Made by a program: the position numbers and the translations under genes
NCBI GenBank assembly: GCA_004794655.1
Contig: SMMW01000001.1
Span: 18,802,501-18,866,500 of the forward strand
DNA length: 64,000 nucleotides
From: Marisa cornuarietis
Taxonomy: Eukaryota > Mollusca > Gastropoda > Architaenioglossa > Ampullariidae
Direction of reading: 5' to 3'
Shown here: positions 46,171 to 57,360 of the stretch, in pieces
Numbering within the stretch: position 1 is the stretch's first letter
Layout: every line of letters begins with the position of its first letter
Notes under the pieces: model-generated
What the model was told of the DNA's origin: nothing
What the model saw: only the letters and a program-made list of their open reading frames with translations
The model's database searches: none

Positions 46171-46351
46171 CCGATTGTGAGCGTGTGGAATGAAAATGGT
46201 CGCAGTCAGCGTGCCATGACACCCCTCACCTCGTACACCACTAGTGGCCGTGACATTCCTGATGACGACCCTAAGAAAGGTTTGGAACCACAGACTTTCA
46301 GAGATGATAGAAGTCTGTGGTTGGGACACCTGACGGTCGTCAAGAGACAGG
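46171..46351 (+). CDS. Candidate internal coding exon, family not recognised
   Basis: An open 181-base segment lies between TTCATGTTTCAG and a GTAGGC donor. It reads PIVSVWNENGRSQRAMTPLT, SYTTSGRDIPDDDPKKG, LEPQTFRDDRSLWLGHLTVV, then KRQ. It would start in phase 0 and end one base into a codon. The composition (charged, tryptophans, a DDDP turn and few repeats) is protein-like, unlike the low-complexity frames nearby. I do not recognise the family and found no partner exon with matching phase within the window. It could be one exon of a gene with very long introns or a remnant of a transposon protein. Confidence 0.35.
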
Positions 46352-46389
46352 GTAGGCAACTCTAAGTTTTTGCTTTTACAATTAACCCT

Positions 46390-47243
46390 CCCCACCCCAT
46401 TTATATCTGTTGAGTTTTGTTGTATGCTGCTCTGTGTGTCGTTCTGTGCCTATTTTATTTTATTTTTTCTGCTGCGTTTGTAGTGAATAATGGTATTATT
46501 ATGCAACATGTCTATGGTTTTATATTTGTGATCTGTGGCTTGTCAGTCTAATATCTAATTTTATCTGTCGACTTGTCTATTTTGACTTGCTATTTGTTGC
46601 TGTTTTTGTTGTTTTCTATATTTTATTGTTAAATATTTTTGCATTTGTTGTTGCTTCATTAATTTATACGATCTACAGCTGTAGCAAGAAAAATAATATT
46701 GTACTGTTGCCAAACTTCTGTGCTAGGGAATATGTAACTTCCCCTGGTACAAGACACTCCAAGATATAAGAAAATATATGACACGATTTCCTTCCTTATT
46801 TACGCAATAAACATGTTACAAACTTTTGATGAACATGTTTCCATATTTTTTTTTTTGGGTGGGGGGGCCTTCTTGCATACTAAATTAAATGATCAGGGGA
46901 AGCTACTACGTTATGATTAGCAAAGGTGCTGAACTTCGAGTTACTTCCCTTTAGACTTATTGGCTGCCTTCGTGCAACGAAAACAAAGGGTTCATACTGT
47001 GTTTTGGGCAGACGACACCCATTTAACTCATCGTCATAGTCTCGCCGGTATCTCTTTTACCTTTTCCCCGAGAACCATCGACACGGGAGATAAACAACAG
47101 CTTTGTTATTTGATGAAAGCTTCAAGGTTCAGCTTCTCCTCTTCCACCTTTAGTTCCCAAATCTTCGTCATACGATTTTAACGCTTGATAAGTTAGTCGT
47201 CACATGTTTGCGACGTATGCCTGTCAGGTATTCTTCTAACTAG

Positions 47244-47245
<2 letters not shown>
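46390..47245. other. Gene-free AT-rich stretch
   Basis: T-rich and AT-rich unique sequence. No gene or transposon end recognised. Confidence 0.45.
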
Positions 47246-47248
<3 letters not shown>

Positions 47249-47289
<41 letters not shown>

Positions 47290-47612
47290 AATACTTACAA
47301 AGATACAAGGACAAACCTACATATATATGCACACACACACACACACGTATAGTACGCAAGCACACGCACACGTGCACACACATTGGCAGCCACATGCATG
47401 CACACGCCTCCCCCCCTCCACAAACAGACATATTCAGGAATACACACAAAGATACAAGGACATACACATATTTACACACACACACACACACACACAGACA
47501 CACAAGCATACAAGCGTATACAGACCGACACACACACACACACACTAACACGCACATTGACACCTATATGCATGCACACGCCCACAAAGACACGCTCACA
47601 CACACACACACA
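47249..47612. repeat. Cluster of CA-rich arrays
   Basis: Several CA arrays separated by short A/C-rich linkers. All long frames here on both strands (His/Thr-rich or Cys/Val-rich) are translations of the array. Confidence 0.92.
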
Positions 47613-47887
47613 CGTCGATCGATCAGTTACATGAAGTGCCCGCTGCTCTAGTTTTTTTCCCCCGCCATCAACCTGTCCACATGTTCGCTGTCTTTGTCTC
47701 TGGCTGCAATCCGCGGATCGTCTCTGGTGTACTTAGATTTAGCTGAGGGCCGTGGGGTCGAACTATGTCAGGTTTACATGAAATCCAGTCTCTTTGTGTA
47801 CACCAGCTGACAGACAGCGCCTCTGTGTTTACTCGCTGCCTCCCTTTCACTCAGCCCCTGTCAGGGTGGATGGGGAGAGGCAAGACG

Positions 47888-47930
47888 CGCGCGCGCGTGT
47901 GTGTGTGTGTGTGCGAGTGTGTGCGTGCAC
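47888..47930. repeat. (GC)n-(GT)n alternating array
   Basis: GCGCGCGC followed by GT units and GCGT-like steps; potential Z-DNA. Confidence 0.9.
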
Positions 47931-48459
47931 GTCACTTTAAAAATGGTGACAACCTGTTGACGCATAGACAAAATATCTGCCTTTTATTTAGTATAACTTT
48001 GAAATGATTTGACAGTATTTAAATAGAAAAGAAAACAATCTTTTATCTGGGAATCAGATCTCCATAGACACTGCGGACAGCAGCTTCGCAAAGTGTTTTA
48101 GTGAATCATGAATGAGGCTAAATCTTAAAATAAACGCATTAGGTACCAATAATTACACCTTGTTTCTGCTTCTGGGGTAGTTGCACCATAATTTTCCTCC
48201 TGAGCTTCAAGAGAGTATACTCGCGTTTTCCTTTTCAATAATTTACTAGAAAACATTTGTCGCTACGGGGTAATTGGCCTGTTCAGTTTTATCTATCATT
48301 AATATCCTTCCACTATGGTTCGCCATTCCTCAAAATCGTCCGTTACACATCGTCATTAATCGTTGCCTTGTGTATTTCCACACAGCACCCTTTGTTACAT
48401 GTTCACCCAGTTGCCCCGGTACAATATAACGCACTGTAACATGTAACATCTGCACGAAC

Positions 48460-48588
48460 AAAGACCCAGTGGAATCTTACACCTTCATCTTCGACAGGTG
48501 CACCCGCTTGTACAGGGGATATTTCACTCACCCTGTCCGCCAGCATCGACTGCGTGACACAAAAAAACACCGTCAACATCATCCCCAT
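48460..48588 (-). CDS. Possible first exon encoding a signal peptide (weak)
   Basis: From the ATG at 48586-48588 the minus frame reads MGMMLTVFFCVTQSMLADRV, resembling a signal peptide. It continues SEISPVQAGAPVEDEG to a GTAAGA donor-like site at about 48470. No later exon was identified. The evidence is only the hydrophobic start and the donor-like site. Confidence 0.2.
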
Positions 48589-48599
48589 CCCCCTCAACA

Positions 48600-49200
48600 A
48601 CCAACCTCCTCAGCCAGGCAGCGCTTAGCTAAAGCCGGGCTCTCACTATCCGACGTCTCATCGTAAATATTTATGTAAATTTCGGTCGAAATATTTCTTT
48701 TACAGTCTACAACAAAGACGTTGTATGGAAAAAAAATCACCACCTGGTGTTAAAAACAAACAAACAAACAAACCCGATTGATTGTTTCCAAAATACCTGC
48801 ACGGACCAGAGTTTTGCGCTGAGATTTGTGGAAAAGTATATAAATGTATTTTTTTTTTAATAAAACATAGTAATTTGAACATAACTTTGGACTCTAGTAA
48901 GCCTTTAAACAGCTTTGTTCGTAGTTCATGGCCATGCCGTGCCTCGTGTAAAGCCTGTGAGGGTACCTGGGGGGAGAGGTTTATGTCTACACTGCAGCGT
49001 GAGCTGGTCACAGTAGTGATGTCATCAGACACTCGGCCTCACAAGCTGTATGTTTGTCATGTGATCCTGACCGTTTTTATATTTTAAATGCTGTAAATTT
49101 TGCCATGAGCAGAGAGTTCAAGAACACACTTCGTTCCAAACGCTCTTTTATTATTTTAACAGGCACAAAATAAAGATAATCGTGCTTCATTTAGCAAAAA
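48600..49200. other. Gene-free stretch
   Basis: No supported gene. Contains an AAAC run at 48757-48773 and poly-T at 48849-48858. Confidence 0.4.
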
Positions 49201-49232
<32 letters not shown>

Positions 49233-49258
49233 TGCGTGCGCGCGCGCGTGTGTGTGTT
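49201..49258. repeat. (GT)n-(GCGT)n-(GC)n array
   Basis: Alternating purine-pyrimidine stretch with a GCGCGCGC core; potential Z-DNA. Confidence 0.95.
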
Positions 49259-49615
49259 AAGAACTACAGCACTATCACAGTGTCGACTGTTGTCATTTTT
49301 GTTTGCACATATCTTTCTTACCTAGCCGTCAACGAATAGCAAATGTACATTCCAACAGAACGAAAAGGCAAAACAGGCGAGTGTGAATTTTTAAGTGTTA
49401 GAGAGAGAGAGAGCTGGAAGGAGTGATGCCTGAGACAAGGAATGGTATGAACGAAGGGAAGAAAGCAAGAGGGTTCGATTGATTTTTTTTCTTCTCGTGA
49501 CCTGTTCCTTTTACCATACAGACACTGCTTGTGGTTCATTTCTTGAAATTTTATCAGCTTTACATTGTCGGCCATTACTTCAAGTGTGGTGCTCTTGCAG
49601 TTTTTCATCTTGTCG

Positions 49616-49846
49616 CTGGCTGGTTGGTTGGTTTTCAGTAAAATTCTTCCACCTAGAGGGGATTTCGAACTATTAAAACGGAAGAATAAAGGAGCGGGAA
49701 GGAAACCGGAAAACATTATGACGGTCGACCCTGCGAACAGATGTAACCTACAGAGAGTGTCCCGAGACGAGATCTGAACCCAGAACCTTTAAGTTTTCAC
49801 TTCAATGGTGACCAGAGAGCGTTTCAACCATCACACTACCGAGACC
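49616..49846 (-). mobile_element. tRNA-derived SINE, tandem copy A
   Basis: On the minus strand the head reads GGTCTCGGTAGTGTGATGG (A-box side), then GGTTCTGGGTTCAGATCTCG (B-box side), then a body and a tail ending at GAATTTTACTGAAAACC. It lies directly head-to-tail with copy B, which has the same order of blocks. No coding potential. Confidence 0.75.
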
Positions 49847-50105
49847 AGCTGGTTGGTTGGCTGAGTAGGAAAGTGCTTCCGCCTAGAGGAGATTTTGCGC
49901 TGGGGGGGGGATAGGGTGGGAGGAGATGGGGATGGGGGGAGAAAACCGGAGTACCCGAAAAAAAAAACGCCGACGGCCGGCTATGCGAAGAGGTGTTACC
50001 TAGAAAAAGCGTCCCGACACGAGATCTGAACCGAGGTGCCATGCAGGGCCTCTCCCTCCAATGGCGACAAGCGAGTGTTTAAACCGCTGCGCTACCGGGC
50101 GTCCC
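49847..50105 (-). mobile_element. tRNA-derived SINE, tandem copy B
   Basis: The minus strand starts GGGACGCCCGGTAGCGCAGC with GGTTTAAACACTCGC, a clear tRNA-like A-box. GGTTCAGATCTCGTGTCGGG follows as the B-box, then a body with CGGTTTTCTCCCCCCATC and a tail with CTAGGCGGAAGCACTTTCC. It is better preserved than copy A. Internal A- and B-boxes would drive RNA polymerase III transcription in an active copy. Confidence 0.8.
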
Positions 50106-53100
50106 TTCACCTGGTCGTCTCGTCGCACGTCGCGTGTTTTTTAAGGTCAATGGCCTCTACATCTCAGAACAGTTTTCTCCCCCCACCCTCTCTCTCTCTC
50201 TCACTCTTTATTTATCTGGAAAAGCCATACTTCATCATTTTTTTGTTATACGATTTGCGTTTTTTCTTTTGTTATATGTAGACTAACCCCTCCTTTTTTT
50301 GTAACTCTCTTTTTGACAGGACGATAGCCTAAACAGTACAATTATGGGGTTTTTCTTTCTTCTCTCTCTCTCCCCCCTCTCACTTAGATGCAAGGCTTAG
50401 CCAAGCTACTGTCAACCCAGGGCTTTTAGCGGGAGATGCCTCCTTTCCGCGGTTTTAGGCACTTAGCACACCCCCTTCCCCTATTCGGGAGGAAGTGAAG
50501 GGTGGGAGGTTGTGTGTGTGTGTGGGGGGGGGGGAGAAGGTGGTGTGGAAATGAGGGAGGATCATCGGCCCGACAACCGGCCGCCCGCAGCGGCTGATGA
50601 GCGCAGCGCCATGTGTGGGAAAGTGGCCACACAGACGTTTACTGGTCGCGCCACCATCCAGCTGGACTTCCACCATCTCTTCGTCTTGTGCGCGAGAAGG
50701 AGACGGCATCAGAACACTGGGAGCTGCTGCTGCTGCTGTTGCAGATGGCGTTGGAACCAGATATCAGCGAGCGACGGCTTCGACAAACCCGGTGTCTCAC
50801 CGAACCCAGGGCCGCTGCATATAAACAAGGATGACGCAATGGCGCGAGACGCCTCTACAGCAGCTGCCTCAACTCAGCGAGGGATATTTTGTTGTTTTCT
50901 TTTCAAAAACCGCCTTCACGCGACAGTCACGTGTTATACAGACTGTAAAAGAGTTTGCGACTTTCCTGGCTGGCTACAGACAGTTCGGAAAATACGAAAA
51001 TCAAACAATTCACGAATCGTGCATCGAGCATTTCACGTCTTCTGTATTCTTCAGGTGGATTAAAATATTTTATATGGACCCATTTGCTCCACGTCTGACT
51101 TAAGGACGACGAGTTGGAGGAACAACAACAACAACAACAACATTAGCAGGACTACAAGAGAGGCGAAGTGTTTCTGTGGACTGATTCCAGTAATCAGGGA
51201 CTTCCTGTTGGAGATGACAGAGTGTTGATGACGTTGTGCTACCTTTCGTGACTTGTGACTGTGTCCTGCCAGGTGATGACACGCTACGTGCGCCTGTGCA
51301 CACTACGTCTTTTCACGTAAATGAATTCAAGTCTTAACGTATAAATACCGTCAAGTTTTGCACGCAGTTCAACCAGTGTTGCTCGTTATGATCGCGCATT
51401 GAAATGCTCCAAGTCCTTGATTTTCGGGACTGAGACATTTTGCCTGCTGCGGAGGAAACAGACCAACCAGTTCGTAACGATAGAGAACAGTAGGTTTATT
51501 CCTTCCTGGGATGTTTACCCGTGACTATTATCTTCATTAGGAGTGAAAATACCACAGCTGCAAGAACTTTTTTTTGGTAGTGTTGGTGTTACAGGCGTCT
51601 TCTTACCTTTGGTGGTTGTCAAGAAGACAACATTTTAATTTCCAACAGTCTGTGATACTTTATATCGCACATTTAAACCTCTAAACAGGAAAAGAAGCCT
51701 CGATGCCTTCAGGAAAGTGGTCAAGGGTTCATGAAGTTTTCCCAGCGTGACATTGTTCTTGAGCCGTGACAAACACCTTCTCAAGCTCCTTTTTTATTGC
51801 CTCTCATAAAACCTTTACATCTGCTGGCTTCCAAGTGACTGAACTCACCAAAACAGGTGAAGCATGAAAAACGAAAATAAAAGATAAGGAAAGGAAGGGT
51901 GGGAGAAAAAAAAAAAAGGCAGGGAGACACAGCTTCTCAAACACCCTTCCTTCTCCGTTCACTCTCACGTGACTGCGTCATCTCTACCTGAACATCTCTA
52001 CCCCGTGACGTGCGTATCGTGGTGGATTTTTTTTCTCAAAGATAACGACAAAAATGAAGATAAAGATGCAAAGATAAAGTAACTGACTTATCGACATATC
52101 GATCAAATTATGTTGTTGTTGAAAGATTGACATTTTCGGTCTCTGGCATCGTTCAAACTCTGTAACGACAGCTGAAAACATCCATCACTGCCGATGCTTC
52201 GGTAACATTGCACCTACACAGGATTCTCGTGACAGTCGCGAGATGTGCGAGTAGGAGAGAACCCCCACCGACATGATGCGTGCAGGTAAGAAATCTCGTT
52301 GTGGTTAGACGAGGAAAGTGTTTGCCGTGGAAGGGGAACAAAAATCACCAGGTCTTGTGCATTGCAGCCCCTCCTGGGTATTTGGTTTGGACCGTGCGAA
52401 CGTTTGTCGAGGCATTGAGCATGCTGGCCATTTGGCATTCACTTTCCTTCGAGCAGGCACGAAAAAAAATGGTTTGAACAGATCTTAGTTACAGAAACCA
52501 GAGTGGGGAAAAAAAACACGAAAAAAGGAGAAACAGAAAACAAGACGAAGAATGAAGAGAAGGAGAGAAAAAAGAAAAGTAAGAGGAGAGACAGAAAGAG
52601 GATGAAGAATTGTCTGTCCTCACCTTAACTAACCTCGTTAACTAACAGTCAACAGCGCTCTCTCTCTCTCTCTTTCTCCCCGACCCCCACCCCACACATA
52701 GTTGATTGAGCCCGCTGCCAGGCACACATCAAGATATGGTAAATGAATATATCAGGAATACATCTTGGGTGCACAGTACTTTTTTTTTTTAAAAAGGTGA
52801 GATTTAATAATAAGATGAATAAAAATAATAATACTTTTGCTAGGAAATTTTCATTTCACAACAAACAAGTGTAGGCACAAGCAACAGATCATGAAAAAGA
52901 TATTTGAAAGTTGTGTGTGACACGTGACTTTCACTTCACACCTGCAGGCGGCAACTGATGATAATTCACACAGCGGGGGGGGGGGAGGGGACACAGCCCC
53001 GACACCCTCCCAGCGAATGCTGGCCAGCTTTTGAAACGAGTTACGGTAGACAGGTGTAACACCTACGACAAAGGTGAGACGTCATCTAACGCCAGGTGGC

Positions 53101-53640
53101 GCTAAGTGGCGCAGGTGTCGTCTGTTGAGCTCGAAGCACTTTTATCGTCGTTCGAGAATCTTCCGAACATCTCCGTCTGTGCGCAGTTTCCGCCACGTGA
53201 GAAACAATATCGGATTCCAACATACTGGTGTCTACTTCAAACCCTGCATAGTTTCGTCTTGTTGTTTATTTATTCTATTGCGTACTTACACGACTACATA
53301 CTCTTGTCCTGTTATTTACTCTCGTGCTTTACAGCATTTCAAAGTTTCCATCCCATTCTGTAGTGTTTAGCCTATCACATATTTAAAAACATTGCATATC
53401 TCATTGCTTATCCTATTGTATCCTTAAATACTGCATAGTTTTATCCTTCTTATCCTATCGTGAAATTAAATCTCTTTATAGTTTTGTCCTATTGTTTATC
53501 ATACTGCTTGTTTCAACACTGTTTAGTATTCAAATGTTGCTCTGTGTGTGTGTGTGCGTTCGCGCTTATGTGTGTAAGTGGTAGTACAGAGAGAGAGAGA
53601 GATGGAAAGCTATAGCCTTGTTTATTTGTTTGTTTGTTGA
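50106..53640. other. Gene-free stretch
   Basis: No supported gene. A GC-richer patch at 50450-50880 holds several overlapping frames (up to 183 codons, with poly-Cys from CTG repeats) but none has a family motif or asymmetric coding signal. CAA repeats occur at 51121-51140 and poly-G at 52973-52984. Confidence 0.45.
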
Positions 53641-54035
53641 AGTTCGGAGGGGACAGTTACGACGTGGTAGTCAGCCCGGATCGCCGCGAAATTTGTCTCC
53701 AAACTGGAAGAAGGTATGAATACATTCTCTCTCTCTTTCTCTGGTCGTCGGGAATCGAGCAGGTGACCTCCTTCACTTTTCCCAGAGCCACCTATCTGTG
53801 AGGGAGGGGGGTCCCCATCTCCTCTCCCTTGCTGCCTAATTAGCTAACTGCCACAGGGGGAGGTACCCTGGCAAGTCTTTTTTTCTATATATATCTATAT
53901 GATACATGTTACTTGCCCACTTCCTTTTCCTTCTCATATTTTCAATTTTTTCATTCAGTGTTGAACTCGAGCACACTCCCATATTCAAACTGCCCAATGG
54001 GACAAATAAAGTTGGTCATTGTCATTGTCAAAGTT
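53640..54035 (+). mobile_element. Possible retroposon with (TCATTG)n tail
   Basis: The segment ends GGGACAAATAAAGTTGGTC followed by ATTGTCATTGTC repeats, a typical retroposon 3' end (a comparable tail, AAATTTGTCATTTGTCATTG, is seen near 4192-4216). The upstream part includes GTCGTCGGGAATCGAGCAGG, the complement of a B-box-like word. The 5' boundary is a guess. Confidence 0.35.
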
Positions 54036-55805
54036 TTGGGTGGTAAGATAAGCAGAAGGTAATGGGTCATACATCGGGCCACGCAGCTACCAAAAAGCTT
54101 CATGGCATTCATTGGGCCCAGTTCAATCCTATTGCTAGGTTTGCATATGGTGGATAAGAGGCCTCAGAGAGGTGGGGGGAGAGAAAGGGAAACACAGGTA
54201 AAAACAACAAACATGCACAAGGTAGCAGTTTCCCTGAACAGAGAGTAGGCTGAAGACACACGAGGGGCAAAATGCCGGTCTCAGCGAGCCAGACGGTTGC
54301 CGAAGTGACGCCTGGCCGCTTGCAACACCCAGAGCCTTGACAGGAATTAACAGGCTGGTGGGAAACCTGACCGGGGGGACCACCTTGGCAGCTGCAAACG
54401 CTGGCTTCCTACGATGACGGGAATCCTCGCCATTTTGCACGAAGGTTGACAGGCTTTTGCAGTCCTCGCGTCCCTCAGTGGAGACCGAGGCACAGTTTTC
54501 TCTCTGTTTTCCTTTTCCTCAGTCTTCGTCAGGAGGGGTGGGGGGGTAGGTGAGTTAGAAGTTGGGTGGGTGAGAACCTTCGCCCATAATCAGCGTCTGA
54601 GAATGAACAAATCTGTCCAGGGGAAGTTCATCTCTGGCATGTTTATGGCTGCTGTGGTGGAGCGTTTGCCATCGAGTTAGAGTTAAGTCATCTGCGTTTC
54701 CTTACTGTCCATAATCTGTCATTTGAACGGGATCGAGACCTATACACACACGCGCGTACACACACACACACACCACACGCGCGCGCACACACATACACAC
54801 TTCCTTCCCTTGACGCCGGCGCGAGTCAGCTAACTTTCGGTGAAAGCAAAAGCCTTTTCGCCATCACTGTTTGCGACTTGCCGCCAGTCGCAGGGCCCGA
54901 GTCCTTCAGTTTGATCAAACAGCCGCGAATCGCCAAGTATTATTTACATTCTTTTTAATTCTTCATCGACAACCTTTTGTCACCTGTGTGACGCGGTCTT
55001 CCCGACATTCTTTGCTCAGGTCAGCCGAGGACCCGTAAGCTGCTTATTTATTTATTCTTCGTCCATTCGTCAATCGATTTCGTCATGTCTGGTGCTGTTT
55101 TTTTTTTTTTTTTTTTGGGAAACTCTTCCATCTTTGCTTGTGGCATCCGTTTCATAGAGGCTAGCTGCTTTCTTTTCTGTGGTTATAAAGACATGGCAAA
55201 AAATGCACCGGTATAAGTAACATAAAGCAATATCCGCGGGGAGAGACATGTGGTTCAGTCAGATCGTAGGAAGATGCTCGGCTTTGGGGGTTGGGGGTAC
55301 TCCATGCTGACAGTGAAAGAATCTCACACTGGCACATCATGAAACAAAAGGAGAGGGTGCGTGAGTGCATGAGGTAGCATCACAGCATATGCTGCTTTCA
55401 GTGGTTAACGACAAACAAGACTTAACAAGAAAGAAAACTCATTGAAAAATGACTCACCCGGTTATCATAATCATTAGAATTTATGTAATATTCCGAATAA
55501 GATAAACTTTATAATCATATTATCATATTCAAAGTTTGCGACTCAGTGTGACCCCCATCCCCCCAAAAAAAGTCCTGCGTCATTTTTAATCAATGTCTTT
55601 GTTTTGTAGTAGTATTTATTTTTCTTTTCTTTAGATCGAGGGTTAGGTGTAAACAAGCAAAACTTTTACTTATGTTGTTACCCTCGTAATTAAATATTTG
55701 TCATTTGTTATTTGTCTCTCGCTCTCTCTCTCTCTCGTCTCCTTTACCTTTTTGTACTTTGTAAAGAATCACATCTCAAACATAAGGCCAAGTGGGTGGG
55801 GCAAA
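54036..55805. other. Gene-free stretch
   Basis: No supported gene. CA/GC arrays at 54744-54798, a poly-T run at 55099-55116, and a block at 55266-55312 (GGAAGATGCTCGGCTTTGGG and TCCATGCTGACA) repeated at 12411-12460. Confidence 0.45.
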
Positions 55806-55811
55806 AAGATA

Positions 55812-55874
55812 TTCTTGTCCCCTCAGTATCTTTTTTGAGGGGGCGGCGGCCCCCCTCGTTCCTACGCCACTGTC
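55812..55874 (-). mobile_element. Transposon terminus shared with 12478-12549
   Basis: The minus strand reads CAGTGGCGTAGGAACG, then a GC-rich patch and AAAAAAGATACTGAGG, matching the terminus at 12478-12549. The partner end was not found. Confidence 0.45.
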
Positions 55875-55899
55875 TACATAACCCCAGGACATCTTTGCC

Positions 55900-56890
55900 G
55901 TAGTTAACTTCCATGGGTCAAGCTCTCATGGAAGACTTTACAACTACACGGACAATTCGCTTGTCCTTGATTTACCCATCTTGCCCCAGGTTAACGACCC
56001 TCACTTAATGACTATGGACTCTATAGTCTAGAGGTTAGTGTGCTGAAGTGTGGAGCACAAGTGGGAGACCCGCAAACAAGCAAACAAGTCAGCAAACAAG
56101 GGTACCTACCGTGGCCTGTACACACTGGGCCACTCATATTTGCTGCCTTTATGATCATTAGGTTGCGCTGTTCTGTACCCTTATTAATTTTATGGGTGGA
56201 CAGGAGGGACTAGACTGGAAAAAAATCACGTCCTCCAGTCAGAAGAGATATGCGATATCAGTCACCTACCCCACGAGTGTACTCAGATGTCATTAGACCT
56301 GTGGCCTATTGGGCGCCCCATAGTGGCCAGTCTTGGCCAAGCTTGTCAGGTATCGAAGGACAGCACTTGAGACTGTACTGATGTTTACAGGGTTCAGAGG
56401 AAATGTACAATTTGTTTCTTGTCATGTTCCCTAATATGAACTGGACTTACGAAAAATGTAAACCATGGCGAAAACAGCCATTTAGCATTCACGTGTGCGC
56501 CCCAATAAATAGAATCGTTTCACTTTGACCCCCTAGAGATTTCTTTCGTCAGCCTGACCTTAATTTGTAAACTGACTCGGGGTACGGCGATGTGTGACAT
56601 TTAGAGGGACTGGCTTGACCCCACTTGCTTCAGTTCAGTTGGTGCGTTCCACTGGTTGACCCCGCCACTGATCATTGTTTCCTAATGTTGCTGTGAATGA
56701 ACATGTCTCTCAAGTGAAAATAGTCTGACACGAGGAAGGTGAACACGTCCGACAGGTGCCTACCTACCTGCCAGCAGCTTCTGTGAGAAGGATGAAGGAT
56801 GATTTGTATGGTTATTAATGGAGTGGCAGTACGGACTTCAATGGAAAGTAAAATCCCAGTGGGATAACATCGTCAGAGTAACTTATCTAC
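55900..56890. other. Gene-free stretch
   Basis: Unique sequence without gene signal. Confidence 0.4.
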
Positions 56891-56892
56891 TC

Positions 56893-56894
<2 letters not shown>

Positions 56895-56970
<76 letters not shown>
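56895..56970. repeat. (CA)n microsatellite, ~38 units
   Basis: The longest uninterrupted dinucleotide array in the window. Confidence 0.97.
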
Positions 56971-56971
<1 letters not shown>

Positions 56972-57134
56972 TGTCAAATGTGAATCCCCGGTACCTTAGC
57001 CTTTGACTCATCCTCTACACATTCCCCAACTCCTATTTCCCCATGTTTTCACTCCCCTGTCATGTTCCAGATGTAGCCCCCCTCCCCCCCCCCCCGCACG
57101 GCAAACTGACAGTGGAGTGTTGGAATCTTTGGTA

Positions 57135-57360
57135 ACAGATGCTCTTCGCTATCTTTGCAGCGGGGAAGCCACTAGTCCGGTCGTTGTCCGGTGTCAGAGG
57201 CTAGGGACGCCGGTTCGATACCATTGTAGTGCAACGTACTTTTTTTTCCAACTGACCCACCTGTTGAAAGGGTACCTGACCTTCGCGTTAGCAGAAGGAG
57301 AGGCAGCGAGGGGGAAGGAGAGGAGCATTGCTGTCTCCCTCTCTCTCTCACACACACACA
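57135..57360 (+). mobile_element. tRNA-derived SINE copy
   Basis: GACGCCGGTTCGATACCATT is a B-box. It is followed by CCAACTGACCCACCTGTTG, GGGTACCTGACC and GGAGAGGCAGCGAGGGGG, the same block order as the minus-strand copy at 12262-12450. The A-box lies somewhere in 57140-57200 but is diverged. Confidence 0.55.

Noticed and set aside
47249..47651. His/Thr-rich and Cys/Val-rich frames up to 104 codons
   Set aside because: Pure translation of CA arrays.
50512..51063. 183-codon frame with poly-Cys
   Set aside because: Contains a translated trinucleotide run, has alternatives open in all frames, and shows no recognised domain.
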